From NCBI RefSeq assembly GCF_024171645.1, contig NZ_JALKAC010000004.1, forward strand, positions 124,001 through 188,000: 64,000 bases of DNA, written 5' to 3'. The first letter of the stretch is position 1; every line of letters starts with the position of its first letter. This document shows, piece after piece, positions 45,169 to 52,422 of this stretch. The stretch is from Flavobacterium sp. HSC-32F16. Its GTDB lineage: Bacteria > Bacteroidota > Bacteroidia > Flavobacteriales > Flavobacteriaceae. The notes under the pieces were generated by a model. The model saw only the letters and a list, made by a program, of their open reading frames with translations. It searched no databases and was not told the DNA's origin. The position numbers and the translations under genes are program-made.

Positions 45169-46227
45169 TTAGCTTTTTTCTTCTTTATTGAAATACACTA
45201 AGTAGTAATACATTTGTTTTTCTTCATCCCAGCCTTTTTCTACAAATTTTTCTGCACTTTCAGGGTTGATAAAATCCATTTTAATCTGAATATGAGTGTC
45301 CAGGTTAATAACGTTTTTAATCGATTTTCTGGCGTCAGAAACTGCTGCGTTTGCAATTGGGAATGAGGTTACATCTTCGATGCTGTATTTTTCTCCTTTA
45401 TCAACTTTATAGTTTTTGAATTCAGGAATTAAGTCTGGATTGTCTAATACTTCATTCAGGAAATTTTGCTCTTCAAACTGATCATTTTTAGCGAAATAAT
45501 TCACAGATCGGTTCATAAACATTACTTCCTCTTTCTTATCTTCTGCTGGCAAAACAACATCTTTTGCGAAGTTCTGGCAGAATTTTAAATATTTTTTAGT
45601 GATGAAGTTTTCATCTTCAAAAGCATCTACAGATAAAAAGTGCTCTAACCAATAACGCGCATCATAACGGTTACTGTCTACGGTTAAGATTTTATATCCT
45701 TCTTCTTTTTTATAGTTAAAAATTAAACACCCTTTATCTAATTTGCTCAAGTTGATACCTTGCTGTAAAATCATTTCAAGGTTGCTGTCTTTTTCTTCAA
45801 ACTGTAAAAAGTCGGCCTGAAGTTCACTTTTAAAAATCCCGATAGCATCAACGACATTATTATCAATGCTTAAGTTAGTTAAGTACGTTACATAAACCTC
45901 TCCGTTTTTAATATGCGGATGATTTGACTGCTCATACAAATGCTTCGTTATTTTTTTTGAAACTTCCTGAATGTTGGCAGGATTAGCAAAAATTTCAGTT
46001 GCATATTTAAACATGTCATTGTAATCCAAGTCCACTTCGTGTGCAAACTGATAATAGTTTTCCTCTTTTTCTCTAAAAGGTTTAAAGAAGTACTCTTTTA
46101 TCAAAGGCACAATTTCATCATTTAGATTAAATGGCTGTTCTGATAAAAAAATGGCTTCGTTACGGCTTTTGTTCCCTACGCGGTGTATCGAAAGCGTCTC
46201 GATGTGGGTGTTGAATAAGTTGATCAT
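45169..46227 (-). CDS. Nucleoid-associated protein (NA37 / YejK-like family)
   Basis: A 352-residue protein resembling the 37-kDa nucleoid-associated family: HIETLSIHRVGNKSRNEAIFLSE at the start, then NDMFKYATEIFANP, and GIFKSELQADFLQFEE with GCLIFNYKKEEGYKILTVD. It should bind DNA or sit with the chromosome. The start codon lies only 3 bp from the end of an inverted-repeat arm, so the repeat supplies its ribosome-binding region. It is the last gene of the minus-strand group that includes the four-helix-bundle gene and the pRiA4 ORF3-like gene. Confidence 0.85.
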   Translation of the reverse strand: MINLFNTHIETLSIHRVGNKSRNEAIFLSEQPFNLNDEIVPLIKEYFFKPFREKEENYYQFAHEVDLDYNDMFKYATEIFANPANIQEVSKKITKHLYEQSNHPHIKNGEVYVTYLTNLSIDNNVVDAIGIFKSELQADFLQFEEKDSNLEMILQQGINLSKLDKGCLIFNYKKEEGYKILTVDSNRYDARYWLEHFLSVDAFEDENFITKKYLKFCQNFAKDVVLPAEDKKEEVMFMNRSVNYFAKNDQFEEQNFLNEVLDNPDLIPEFKNYKVDKGEKYSIEDVTSFPIANAAVSDARKSIKNVINLDTHIQIKMDFINPESAEKFVEKGWDEEKQMYYYLVYFNKEEKS

Positions 46228-46230
46228 ATT

Positions 46231-46722
46231 TTGAGTTGCTGAGATTCTAAGTTTCTAAGATTCTAAGTTTTTTAGTTACTGTCTTTTATTTTTCTAATTA
46301 ACGACGCTAACATCCTTTCGATCTCTCGACTGTCCTCATATAAAAGGTTAAATTCTTCTTCGTTTATGTAAATTATATTTTTTGCAATTTCAAGCTGAGT
46401 CTGCATTTCAAATATAGAACCGAGAGAAATATATAAAAATCGTAAAAAATCTTTAGTGCTTTCTCGGCCTGAACCTTCTGCAATATTGCTAGGTATAGAT
46501 ACTGAACTTCGACGTATTTGCGAAGTTAATCCAAACATTTCTTCTTTTGGAAATGTACTTGTTGCTTTGTAAATTTTGGTAACTAAGGAAATTGACTTTT
46601 GCCAAACTAAGATTTTTCTAAAATGACTCATTTGTTATTTTTAAATTAATTTATAAAAATAAGAAAAATCTCTCAAAATAAAAAAACTTAGAATCTTAGT
46701 ATCTCAGAATCTTAGCAACTAA
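46231..46722. mobile_element. 492-bp cassette with 40-bp inverted ends carrying an S23-like gene
   Basis: The left end on the plus strand runs from AGTTGCTGAGATTCTAAG (46234) to TTTTTT (46273). The right end, read on the minus strand, gives AGTTGCTAAGATTCTGAG and the same tail from 46719 to 46680. Over 40 aligned bases four differ. Both arms have an 8-bp period and T-runs facing the cargo. The cargo is a single four-helix-bundle gene. The cassette fits exactly between a stop codon (46725) and a start codon (46227), and I see no clear target-site duplication. Confidence 0.75.
46272..46631 (-). CDS. Four-helix bundle protein (23S rRNA intervening-sequence S23 family)
   Basis: A 119-residue helical protein with the family hallmark EEMFGLTSQIRRSSVSIPSN followed by IAEGSGR (~30-57) and EMQTQLEIAKN. 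In some bacteria relatives are encoded in intervening sequences of 23S rRNA genes; the Avd accessory protein of diversity-generating retroelements shares the fold. Their molecular role is not settled, though nucleic-acid or protein-complex binding is suspected. Here the gene is not in rRNA. It lies inside 40-bp inverted repeats, its stop codon overlaps the left arm, and it runs in the direction of both neighbours. No promoter box is evident, so it may be read from the upstream gene. Confidence 0.9.
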   Translation of the reverse strand: MSHFRKILVWQKSISLVTKIYKATSTFPKEEMFGLTSQIRRSSVSIPSNIAEGSGRESTKDFLRFLYISLGSIFEMQTQLEIAKNIIYINEEEFNLLYEDSREIERMLASLIRKIKDSN

Positions 46723-46724
46723 CA

Positions 46725-47267
46725 TCAGTTCCAATTTTCCTCAAAACCATAATCTTCGAAGCTGTCATCTCCTTCAAACATATCAAGATCGTCTTCGTCT
46801 AAATCGTCTTCAAATTCTCCGTAGATATCGTTGTGCATATCGTCTGCTTCGAAGTTTTTTTCTAGGGCTTCGTCCGGCATTTCTCCGTGAGAAAATAAAG
46901 TTTCCGGATAAGTTGCTCCAACCAACTCATCTTCGATAGCGGCCAATTCAACTAAGAAAGTCCACATACTGATAAAATCATAAACGTAGATAATCTTCGT
47001 ATTTTCTTTATCTAAAATACTCGACAACGGATAATCGTTCATGGTTCTTTGTTCACCCGGAATATCGCCGGTATCAAAAAGAGGAATTTCATCTTCCTGA
47101 TTCCAGGTTTCATCACAAGTATAAAATGAAGCAACTTCTGATCCGTCAAAACCAAAAGCATTGAAGATAGCATTGTGTAAATCCTCAAGCGTATCTTCTT
47201 CAAGAATAGCAATGTCTCTAAAAATATCTTCTTCGGCGTCTAGAATTACTCTAAATTTATAAACCAT
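46725..47267 (-). CDS. pRiA4b ORF3-like protein
   Basis: A 180-residue acidic protein. Residues 1-110 match the pRiA4b ORF3 domain: VYKFRVILDAEEDIFRDIAI, LEDLHNAIFNAFGFDGSEVASFY, and YPLSSIL...IIYVYDF. The C-terminal third is almost all Asp/Glu. In Bacteroidetes this domain is a chromosomal housekeeping-type protein of unknown role; the plasmid name does not imply a plasmid here. It heads the minus-strand group and has a TACCTTTG promoter box 24 bp upstream. Confidence 0.85.
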   Translation of the reverse strand: MVYKFRVILDAEEDIFRDIAILEEDTLEDLHNAIFNAFGFDGSEVASFYTCDETWNQEDEIPLFDTGDIPGEQRTMNDYPLSSILDKENTKIIYVYDFISMWTFLVELAAIEDELVGATYPETLFSHGEMPDEALEKNFEADDMHNDIYGEFEDDLDEDDLDMFEGDDSFEDYGFEENWN

Positions 47268-47290
47268 AATCTTTGTTTTTATTGAGAGGT

Positions 47291-47298
47291 CAAAGGTA
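47291..47298 (-). promoter_or_regulatory. Candidate -7 box of the pRiA4-like / S23 / NA37 gene group
   Basis: TACCTTTG on the minus strand, 23 bp before the ATG at 47267. Confidence 0.5.
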
Positions 47299-47377
47299 AA
47301 ATATAAAAAATGAAATACGAATTGTGAATTACGATTTGTTGAAAATATTTTTCTAATGTGAAATGTTCAAAGTTAAA

Positions 47378-47408
47378 TGTCAGACTGAGCGAAGTAGAAG
47401 CCCCGAAT
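47378..47408. repeat. Short dispersed repeat, GTCAGACTGAGCGAAG type
   Basis: TGTCAGACTGAGCGAAGTAG is of a sequence type I associate with many Flavobacteriia intergenic regions. It lies between the HPP gene and the pRiA4-like gene among AT-rich DNA. Only one copy is seen in this window. Confidence 0.4.
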
Positions 47409-47448
47409 ACTAGTTGTAGAAATGACAAACTGGACTTAGAAAAAAAAC

Positions 47449-48048
47449 TTACTTCCCAGTCAATCTTTTTCTAAGTTTATGATAATGTTTGTGATAAGTA
47501 CTATGACTTGGATAACTTCTGCTTGAAGTCATGTTGTTAAAAATCAGTGCCGTTAATAACAAAATTAAAACTCCGGTTAAAACAGGAGAAAGTACATACA
47601 TATAGCCCAATGATTTTACTTTTTCTGTTCCAATAACAGCAATTAGAGCCGTTGCACCTCCCGGCGGATGCAGCGTTTTAGTAATCTGCATTAAAATTAT
47701 GGCAATAGAAACAGCTAACGGCGCTGCTATATACATAATATCCGGAACCAGTTTATTAACGGTTACGCCTACAAGAGCCGAGATTACGTGTCCGCCAACT
47801 AAATTTCTTGGCTGAGAAAACGGACTCTGAATAATTCCGTAAACTAAAACACTTGATGCTCCAAAAGAACCAATCAAGTAAACGGCATCACTTCCTGAAA
47901 AATGTATAGATTGTACATAAGCCAAAACCCCAATTCCAACAAATGAACCTATAAACGACCAGAAATGTTCTTTATAATCGATTAAAGTTTCTTTATAAAG
48001 AATATAACGTGTTTTGCGATAGCTTCTTTTAATTTTTTGCGTTGGCAT
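47449..48048 (-). CDS. HPP-family membrane protein
   Basis: A 199-residue inner-membrane protein with about four to five helices. HPP-family phrases are visible: FVGIGVLAYVQSI, LIGSFGASSVLVYGIIQSPFSQPRNLVGGHVISALVG, and the name-giving KTLHPPGGATALIAVIG. In some cyanobacteria family members take part in nitrite transport, but the function in Bacteroidetes is not established. The ClC-type channel gene lies 88 bp upstream on the same strand, with a hairpin element between them. Confidence 0.88.
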   Translation of the reverse strand: MPTQKIKRSYRKTRYILYKETLIDYKEHFWSFIGSFVGIGVLAYVQSIHFSGSDAVYLIGSFGASSVLVYGIIQSPFSQPRNLVGGHVISALVGVTVNKLVPDIMYIAAPLAVSIAIILMQITKTLHPPGGATALIAVIGTEKVKSLGYMYVLSPVLTGVLILLLTALIFNNMTSSRSYPSHSTYHKHYHKLRKRLTGK

Positions 48049-48074
48049 AATAATATAATTTGTGGTATTTTTTT

Positions 48075-48121
48075 GCCACAGATTACACAGATTAGAAGGA
48101 TTAAATCTGTGTAATCTGCGG
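48075..48121. repeat. Single 9-bp-period palindrome (GCCACAGATTACACAGATT)
   Basis: GCCACAGATTACACAGATT (48075-48093) pairs with AATCTGTGTAATCTGCGG (48104-48121) around a short AGAAGGATTA loop. The arm has a 9-bp step (CACAGATTA / CACAGATTA). It sits between two co-directional genes. Confidence 0.8.
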
Positions 48122-48136
48122 GGCTGTAAAGTATAT

Positions 48137-49417
48137 TTATTTCGTCAAACTTGGAGCGTAACTATATACTGTATAAGGATAAATTGTTTTGGCAGTATAT
48201 TTTGAAATTAAACAAACTACCAAAATTGGCAAAAACAAAGTATAATCGTTCGTTAGTCCGCATACCAAAAAGATTGCAGTAAACGGAGCATGAATACTGG
48301 CGCTCAAAACAGCAGCCATTCCGATAATCATAAAGTTAACCGGAATTACATGAACATCGAAAAAGGTATTTAAAACGGAAGCCAATAACAATCCTAAGAA
48401 AGCTCCAATAAACAAACTTGGCGCAAAAACACCACCGTCTCCTCCAGAAGCCAAAGTAATCGATGTTACAATTGGTTTTAGAATTAAGATACCTATGAAT
48501 GTTAAAGCTAATGTTATGGTTAACGGAATTTCTGCAGAATTTCCGAAAATACCTTTTATAGCATGATAGCCTTCGCCATATAATTGAGGGAAAATAAATA
48601 GTGAAACACTTAAAACTGCAGAACCAATAATGATTTTATAATAATGGGTATTTATTTTTCCGAATTGAGATTTGAAGAATAATACACATTTGGTTAAATA
48701 AACGGAATTCATTCCGGATAAAATTCCCAAAAGAATAAAGTACGGAATTGCCTTTAAATGCCAGGTTGTGATAGAAACTGCAAATAAAGGTTCTTCTTTT
48801 AAAATAGAAAGTAAACCAAAAGCAATTGAAACAGCAATGATATTTGAAATAATAAAAGCTCGTGTTACTTTTCTGGAAATAACTTCAAAAGCAAATAAAA
48901 TTCCCGCAATTGGACTGCTAAAGAGCGCTGTAACTCCAGCTGCAACTCCCGCGCAGATTAATTCAGTTTTGTACTGACGGAAGACATTTTCTTTTTCATG
49001 CGCAACAGAACCAATAGTAGCCGTTGCAACAACCGTAGAAACTTCGATTCCGGTTGAACCTCCGAAAATAACGGTTAATAATCCGTTTATGAAATGGGAT
49101 GGAATTTTATAAGATGGAAGATTTTTGGATTTTGATGCTGTACTTTCAAAAACTTCTTTGATTCCTTTATTTTCTTTTTTCTTAAAAAGATACTGCCTTA
49201 GAAAATAAATTACAGATAATCCGAAAACTGGAAAAATGATATAAAATAAGGGATGAACTGATACTTCGTGAAAAAAGATTTCTTCGTAATATTCAGTAAT
49301 TTTTTTGAGCGAAATTCCAAGAAAAGCAGATAGAAAGCCAATTAGAATAGAAACAATAACTAATTTTCGGAATTTAATGAATTGATGATTTTTTTTGATT
49401 TGCGCCGTTTTGTTCAT
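48137..49417 (-). CDS. ClC-family chloride channel or antiporter
   Basis: A 426-residue inner-membrane protein with ~10 helices. The ClC selectivity motifs are visible: GGSTGIEVSTV in place of GREGP, retaining the gating-type Glu, and GGDGGVFAPSLFIGA (GxFxP) near residue 330. The N-terminal cytoplasmic part is short, and no C-terminal CBS domains are present. It passes chloride or fluoride, either as a channel or in exchange for protons; the Glu favours exchange but does not prove it. A TAATTTTG box lies at 49465-49458. Confidence 0.88.
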   Translation of the reverse strand: MNKTAQIKKNHQFIKFRKLVIVSILIGFLSAFLGISLKKITEYYEEIFFHEVSVHPLFYIIFPVFGLSVIYFLRQYLFKKKENKGIKEVFESTASKSKNLPSYKIPSHFINGLLTVIFGGSTGIEVSTVVATATIGSVAHEKENVFRQYKTELICAGVAAGVTALFSSPIAGILFAFEVISRKVTRAFIISNIIAVSIAFGLLSILKEEPLFAVSITTWHLKAIPYFILLGILSGMNSVYLTKCVLFFKSQFGKINTHYYKIIIGSAVLSVSLFIFPQLYGEGYHAIKGIFGNSAEIPLTITLALTFIGILILKPIVTSITLASGGDGGVFAPSLFIGAFLGLLLASVLNTFFDVHVIPVNFMIIGMAAVLSASIHAPFTAIFLVCGLTNDYTLFLPILVVCLISKYTAKTIYPYTVYSYAPSLTK

Positions 49418-49568
49418 CAGAAGTGAATTTGAATCCGCACTTTTTTTATGCGGATTACAAAATTAAGAATCAAATTCGGTTTTTTATAGAAAATAGTCAA
49501 TATAATGTGTTAAAACTGATAAAAACAGGAAAATTCTTTCAGTGTGTTTTTCTTAGTATATCGATTAT

Positions 49569-49733
49569 TGAGGAACAAAGAGACAAAGGTTCAGAGGTTC
49601 AAAGTTTTTTTTCGGACTTTAAATAAGAATAAATTGCCTCCAGCTAAAGCTGGAAGCAATTGAAACATTCTTTTACATACGTAATGACATAAAATCAAAA
49701 AAAACTTCGTGTCTTAGTGCCTTTGTGGCAAAA
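49569..49733. repeat. Inverted 8-bp-period arms around a CCAGCT hairpin
   Basis: The left arm (49569-49614) steps by eight: GGAACAAA / GAGACAAA / GGTTCAGA / GGTTCAAA, then T8. The right arm (49703-49733), read on the minus strand, gives CACAAAGGCACTAAGACACGAAG then T8. Between them ATTGCCTCCAGCT and AGCTGGAAGCAAT form a separate hairpin (49632-49660). The right arm abuts the stop codon of the VOC gene. Confidence 0.75.
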
Positions 49734-49735
49734 AC

Positions 49736-50125
49736 TTATCTCTCATAAAACTCAATTGGCAGTAAATCAGGATCTGCAATAAAAGTAAAACGTTTTTCAG
49801 TAGTTTCGTCAATTCTAATGGGTTCTGATTCTATGTTTTTTGAAGTCAAAAAAGCAACGGTTTCATTTAAATTAATTACTTCAAAAGCCAAATGACGCAA
49901 TCCAACGGCTTCGGGCCTTGAAGGTCTTTTTGGCGGATCTGGGAATGAAAACAATTCAATTACATAAATTCCATTTAAAGCTAAGTCTAATTTATACGAC
50001 TGGCGTTCTTCTCTGTAAATTTCTCTGATAATCGTCAATCCTAAAATTTCGGTATAAAAGGTTTTTGATTTTTGATAATCAGAGCATAAAATGGCAATAT
50101 GGTGAACTTTATTTAGGGTAAGCAT
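49736..50125 (-). CDS. VOC-family (glyoxalase-like) protein
   Basis: A 129-residue protein of two beta-alpha-beta modules: VHHIAILCSDYQKSKTFYTEILGL at the start, and VGLRHLAFEVINL with IADPDLLPIEFYE at the end. Metal-site residues His8 (HHIA), Glu (VIELF), His (RHLAFE) and Glu (PIEFYE) are all present. It resembles the YaeR/SMU1112c group, whose substrate is not settled. It follows the acetyltransferase gene by 12 bp in a small operon. Confidence 0.88.
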   Translation of the reverse strand: MLTLNKVHHIAILCSDYQKSKTFYTEILGLTIIREIYREERQSYKLDLALNGIYVIELFSFPDPPKRPSRPEAVGLRHLAFEVINLNETVAFLTSKNIESEPIRIDETTEKRFTFIADPDLLPIEFYER

Positions 50126-50137
50126 TATGATTTTGAT

Positions 50138-50713
50138 TCAGGTTCTTGATTCAGGTTCTTGATTTAATTTTCGGATTACTTTTGCCGGATTTCCAACCGC
50201 GAGTGAATTATCCGGAATGTTTTTTGTAACAACAGATCCGGCGCCAATAACACAGCCTTTTCCAATCGTTACGCCTGGACATATAACAGAATTTCCGCCA
50301 ATCCAGCAATCATCGCCAATGGTAACGGGATAAGCATTTTCAAGGGATTTTCGTAATTCAGCGTCAAGCGGATGCGATGCGGTATATATTTGAACATTTG
50401 GTGCAATAAATACATTAGAACCAATATTTACAGGCGCACAATCCAGAACAACGCAATTCACATTGAAATAAACGTTTTCTCCACAAAAAATATTATACCC
50501 ATAGTCACAATGAAAAGGGGGTTCTATATAAAAACCTTCTCCTGTATTTGGAATAAGTTCTTTTAAAATTTCTTTTGCTTTTTTGGTAACTCGGTATTCT
50601 TTTACATTTAAGCTGTGTAAAAGATTTTTTGCTGTTCGGCGTCCTTTTACTAATTCTTGATCCATAGCGTTGTAATATTCACCGCTGATCATTTTTTCTT
50701 TTTCTGTTTTCAT
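50138..50713 (-). CDS. Sugar O-acetyltransferase (maltose/galactoside acetyltransferase type)
   Basis: A 191-residue left-handed beta-helix enzyme. The N-terminal maltose-acetyltransferase cap is SGEYYNAMDQELVKGRRTAKNLLHSLN. Hexapeptide turns follow, with the catalytic His in ASHPLD (~115) and DDCWIGGNSVICPGVTIGKG. It moves an acetyl group from acetyl-CoA to a sugar hydroxyl; the acceptor is unknown. It lies between the YCII-like gene and the VOC gene. Near its C-terminus the short direct repeat TTGATTCAGGTTC appears in the DNA (50130-50160). Confidence 0.9.
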   Translation of the reverse strand: MKTEKEKMISGEYYNAMDQELVKGRRTAKNLLHSLNVKEYRVTKKAKEILKELIPNTGEGFYIEPPFHCDYGYNIFCGENVYFNVNCVVLDCAPVNIGSNVFIAPNVQIYTASHPLDAELRKSLENAYPVTIGDDCWIGGNSVICPGVTIGKGCVIGAGSVVTKNIPDNSLAVGNPAKVIRKLNQEPESRT

Positions 50714-50746
50714 ATTAGGTATTACATTTTCGTCCTGGCAATCTTC

Positions 50747-51178
50747 TCATGTATTTTTTACAGTTTCCTGTAAAGCTGCAGTACAGTACCAAGGCGTTAA
50801 TTCGGCTTCGAGTAAATTTGCTTTTATGGCTGGATCTGTTGCAACAAGAGCTTTCGCTTCGTCTACAGTTTCGACATTAAAAACATAAATTCCTCGATAA
50901 TTTCGGTCATTTTTCATAAAAGGTCCTGCAACAACGAGTTTTCCTTCTTCTACCAGTTTGTTAATATTCGCCATATGACCTTCAAAAAGCTTTTTGGTTT
51001 CTTCTTTTGAAGCCGTTGTATTAGTTCCCGATTTTAAAAGACAGAAAACATATTTCTTCATTCCGTATTCATCTGCATTTAAGGATTTAGCCAGACTTTC
51101 ATCAAATTTGGCTTCCGTTTTCTGTGAAAATCCAAAGTTGTAAATTAAAAATAAAAGAATTAAAATTGATTTTTTCAT
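50747..51178 (-). CDS. Secreted YCII-like protein
   Basis: A 143-residue protein with a signal peptide (NFGFSQ, ~19). A dimeric alpha/beta-barrel of the YCII type follows: YVFCLLKSG, GHMANINKLVEEGKLVVAGPFM, YRGIYVFNVETVDEAKALVATDPAI. YCII domains carry a conserved His/Asp pair, and the His in GHMANI and the Asp in ATDPAI could fill that role. The function of secreted versions is unknown. It lies in a run of small minus-strand genes. Confidence 0.8.
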   Translation of the reverse strand: MKKSILILLFLIYNFGFSQKTEAKFDESLAKSLNADEYGMKKYVFCLLKSGTNTTASKEETKKLFEGHMANINKLVEEGKLVVAGPFMKNDRNYRGIYVFNVETVDEAKALVATDPAIKANLLEAELTPWYCTAALQETVKNT

Positions 51179-51196
51179 CTTCGATAGTTTTAACTA

Positions 51197-51814
51197 TTAA
51201 TTTTTCAGCATTTTATTTTCTATCAATTCCAGATTTTTAACCGAAGCTACAGGGACTATTCTAATATTTGGATTTTCTTGTGTTAAATAAAAAAAGTACG
51301 CAGTATTTGAACCAATTATATATGCATTTTCAGATTCTTTGTCATTGTAATTTAATTTATAATCATAAGTTAGTTTATTGTTTTTTATTTTATTTGAAAT
51401 TGATCTGCCATCCGCAAATCCATATCCCAAGAAAACACATACTAAAAAGAAACTAAGAAAACTTATTGAATTATCTGTATAATAAACTTTTCTGTCATCG
51501 TCTGATAATTGGTCAAAATTTGGATTATCGCTCTCCATACCAAACATTTTATGAATCCATTTCTTGTCTTCATTATTAACTAGTATTTGTGGAAGTTTAT
51601 AAAAAAAGACAAATAAAACTAATATGGTTATAAAAAATACAGGATGTGAAGTAACTGCGGCAATTGGACTTATTAAAATATCCATAATAGAAGAATATCG
51701 TATAATGTTTATTCCAAGTTGATAATAGAATATACCGTCTTTTGTAATTCCTAAAATTATAAGAAAAAGATAACCTAACGGAAGCCAGCTTTGTACTTTA
51801 TCGATGTTTTTCAT
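51197..51814 (-). CDS. Small membrane protein, unknown function
   Basis: A 205-residue protein with about four hydrophobic helices (~10-27, 42-55, 57-74, 115-133). A soluble C-terminal ~70 residues rich in Asn, Tyr and Lys follows (TYDYKLNYNDKESENAYIIGSN). I recognise no family. It begins 12 bp after the DinB gene stop and lies 18 bp before the YCII-like gene, so it is probably cotranscribed. Confidence 0.7.
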   Translation of the reverse strand: MKNIDKVQSWLPLGYLFLIILGITKDGIFYYQLGINIIRYSSIMDILISPIAAVTSHPVFFITILVLFVFFYKLPQILVNNEDKKWIHKMFGMESDNPNFDQLSDDDRKVYYTDNSISFLSFFLVCVFLGYGFADGRSISNKIKNNKLTYDYKLNYNDKESENAYIIGSNTAYFFYLTQENPNIRIVPVASVKNLELIENKMLKN

Positions 51815-51826
51815 ATGAATATCAAA

Positions 51827-52285
51827 TCAAAGCAGTTTTTTCAAAATAACAATCTGACCTAAATGATAAACGTCATGCTGAATAATTCCGTGAATATGTT
51901 CATAATAGGTATGACCATTGTTGACATAAATTTTGGCTAAATCGGCATCGTCAAAATCTTCAAAAAAGGCATTCCATGCTTCTTGTGATTTTGCCAGACT
52001 TTGAAGCGATTGTTCCCAAGCTGCTTCTGAAGGATCTAAAATAGGTACAAAATAATTATGGTCTGGGGTTACTACAGTTTCTCCCTGCATACGGCTTAAA
52101 ATATTTCTTCGCCATTGTATTAAATGATTGACGATTTCCCAAATGGTGTTTAAGTTGGGATTTATTTTTCTGTAAGCCTGTTCTGCATTTACATTTTCTA
52201 AAGTGTGAGCTAAAGTGACTTCAAGCCACGGATTTCCATTATAAATGGATTGATAAAGATTTGAAATTCTTTTGTTTTCTGACAT
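51827..52285 (-). CDS. DinB-family protein (putative metal-dependent enzyme)
   Basis: A 152-residue four-helix protein. ATG 52285 is taken over an upstream TTG. The DinB/YfiT metal triad is visible: His in IVNHLIQWRRN (~48), and the pair in HIHGIIQHDVYHLGQIVIL near the end. Family members include thiol transferases and proteins induced by DNA damage; the substrate is unknown. It heads the small minus-strand operon running to 49736. Confidence 0.85.
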   Translation of the reverse strand: MSENKRISNLYQSIYNGNPWLEVTLAHTLENVNAEQAYRKINPNLNTIWEIVNHLIQWRRNILSRMQGETVVTPDHNYFVPILDPSEAAWEQSLQSLAKSQEAWNAFFEDFDDADLAKIYVNNGHTYYEHIHGIIQHDVYHLGQIVILKKLL

Positions 52286-52394
52286 AATCAACGATTTAGC
52301 AATTCCTAGCTAAGATACAAATTAGAAATTTACAACTCATCCTTAAAATTCTACAATTGGGTTATTATATATTTTTTAACAGGAATTGTTAAAA

Positions 52395-52402
52395 TACATT
52401 TG
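52395..52402 (+). promoter_or_regulatory. -7 box upstream of the TonB-dependent receptor
   Basis: TACATTTG (TAnnTTTG), 20 bp before the ATG at 52423. Confidence 0.6.
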
Positions 52403-52422
52403 CTTCATCAAAAACCAATATC

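Noticed and set aside
46231..46722. A 23S rRNA intervening sequence
   Set aside because: No rRNA sequence flanks the cassette; both neighbours are protein genes.
46725..47267. Plasmid or insertion-sequence passenger gene
   Set aside because: The pRiA4 ORF3 name is only a family label; no transposase, plasmid gene or insertion-sequence end is visible around it.
49423..49626. A small plus-strand protein after the ClC gene
   Set aside because: Its second half runs through an octamer repeat arm and no domain or ribosome-binding region is seen.
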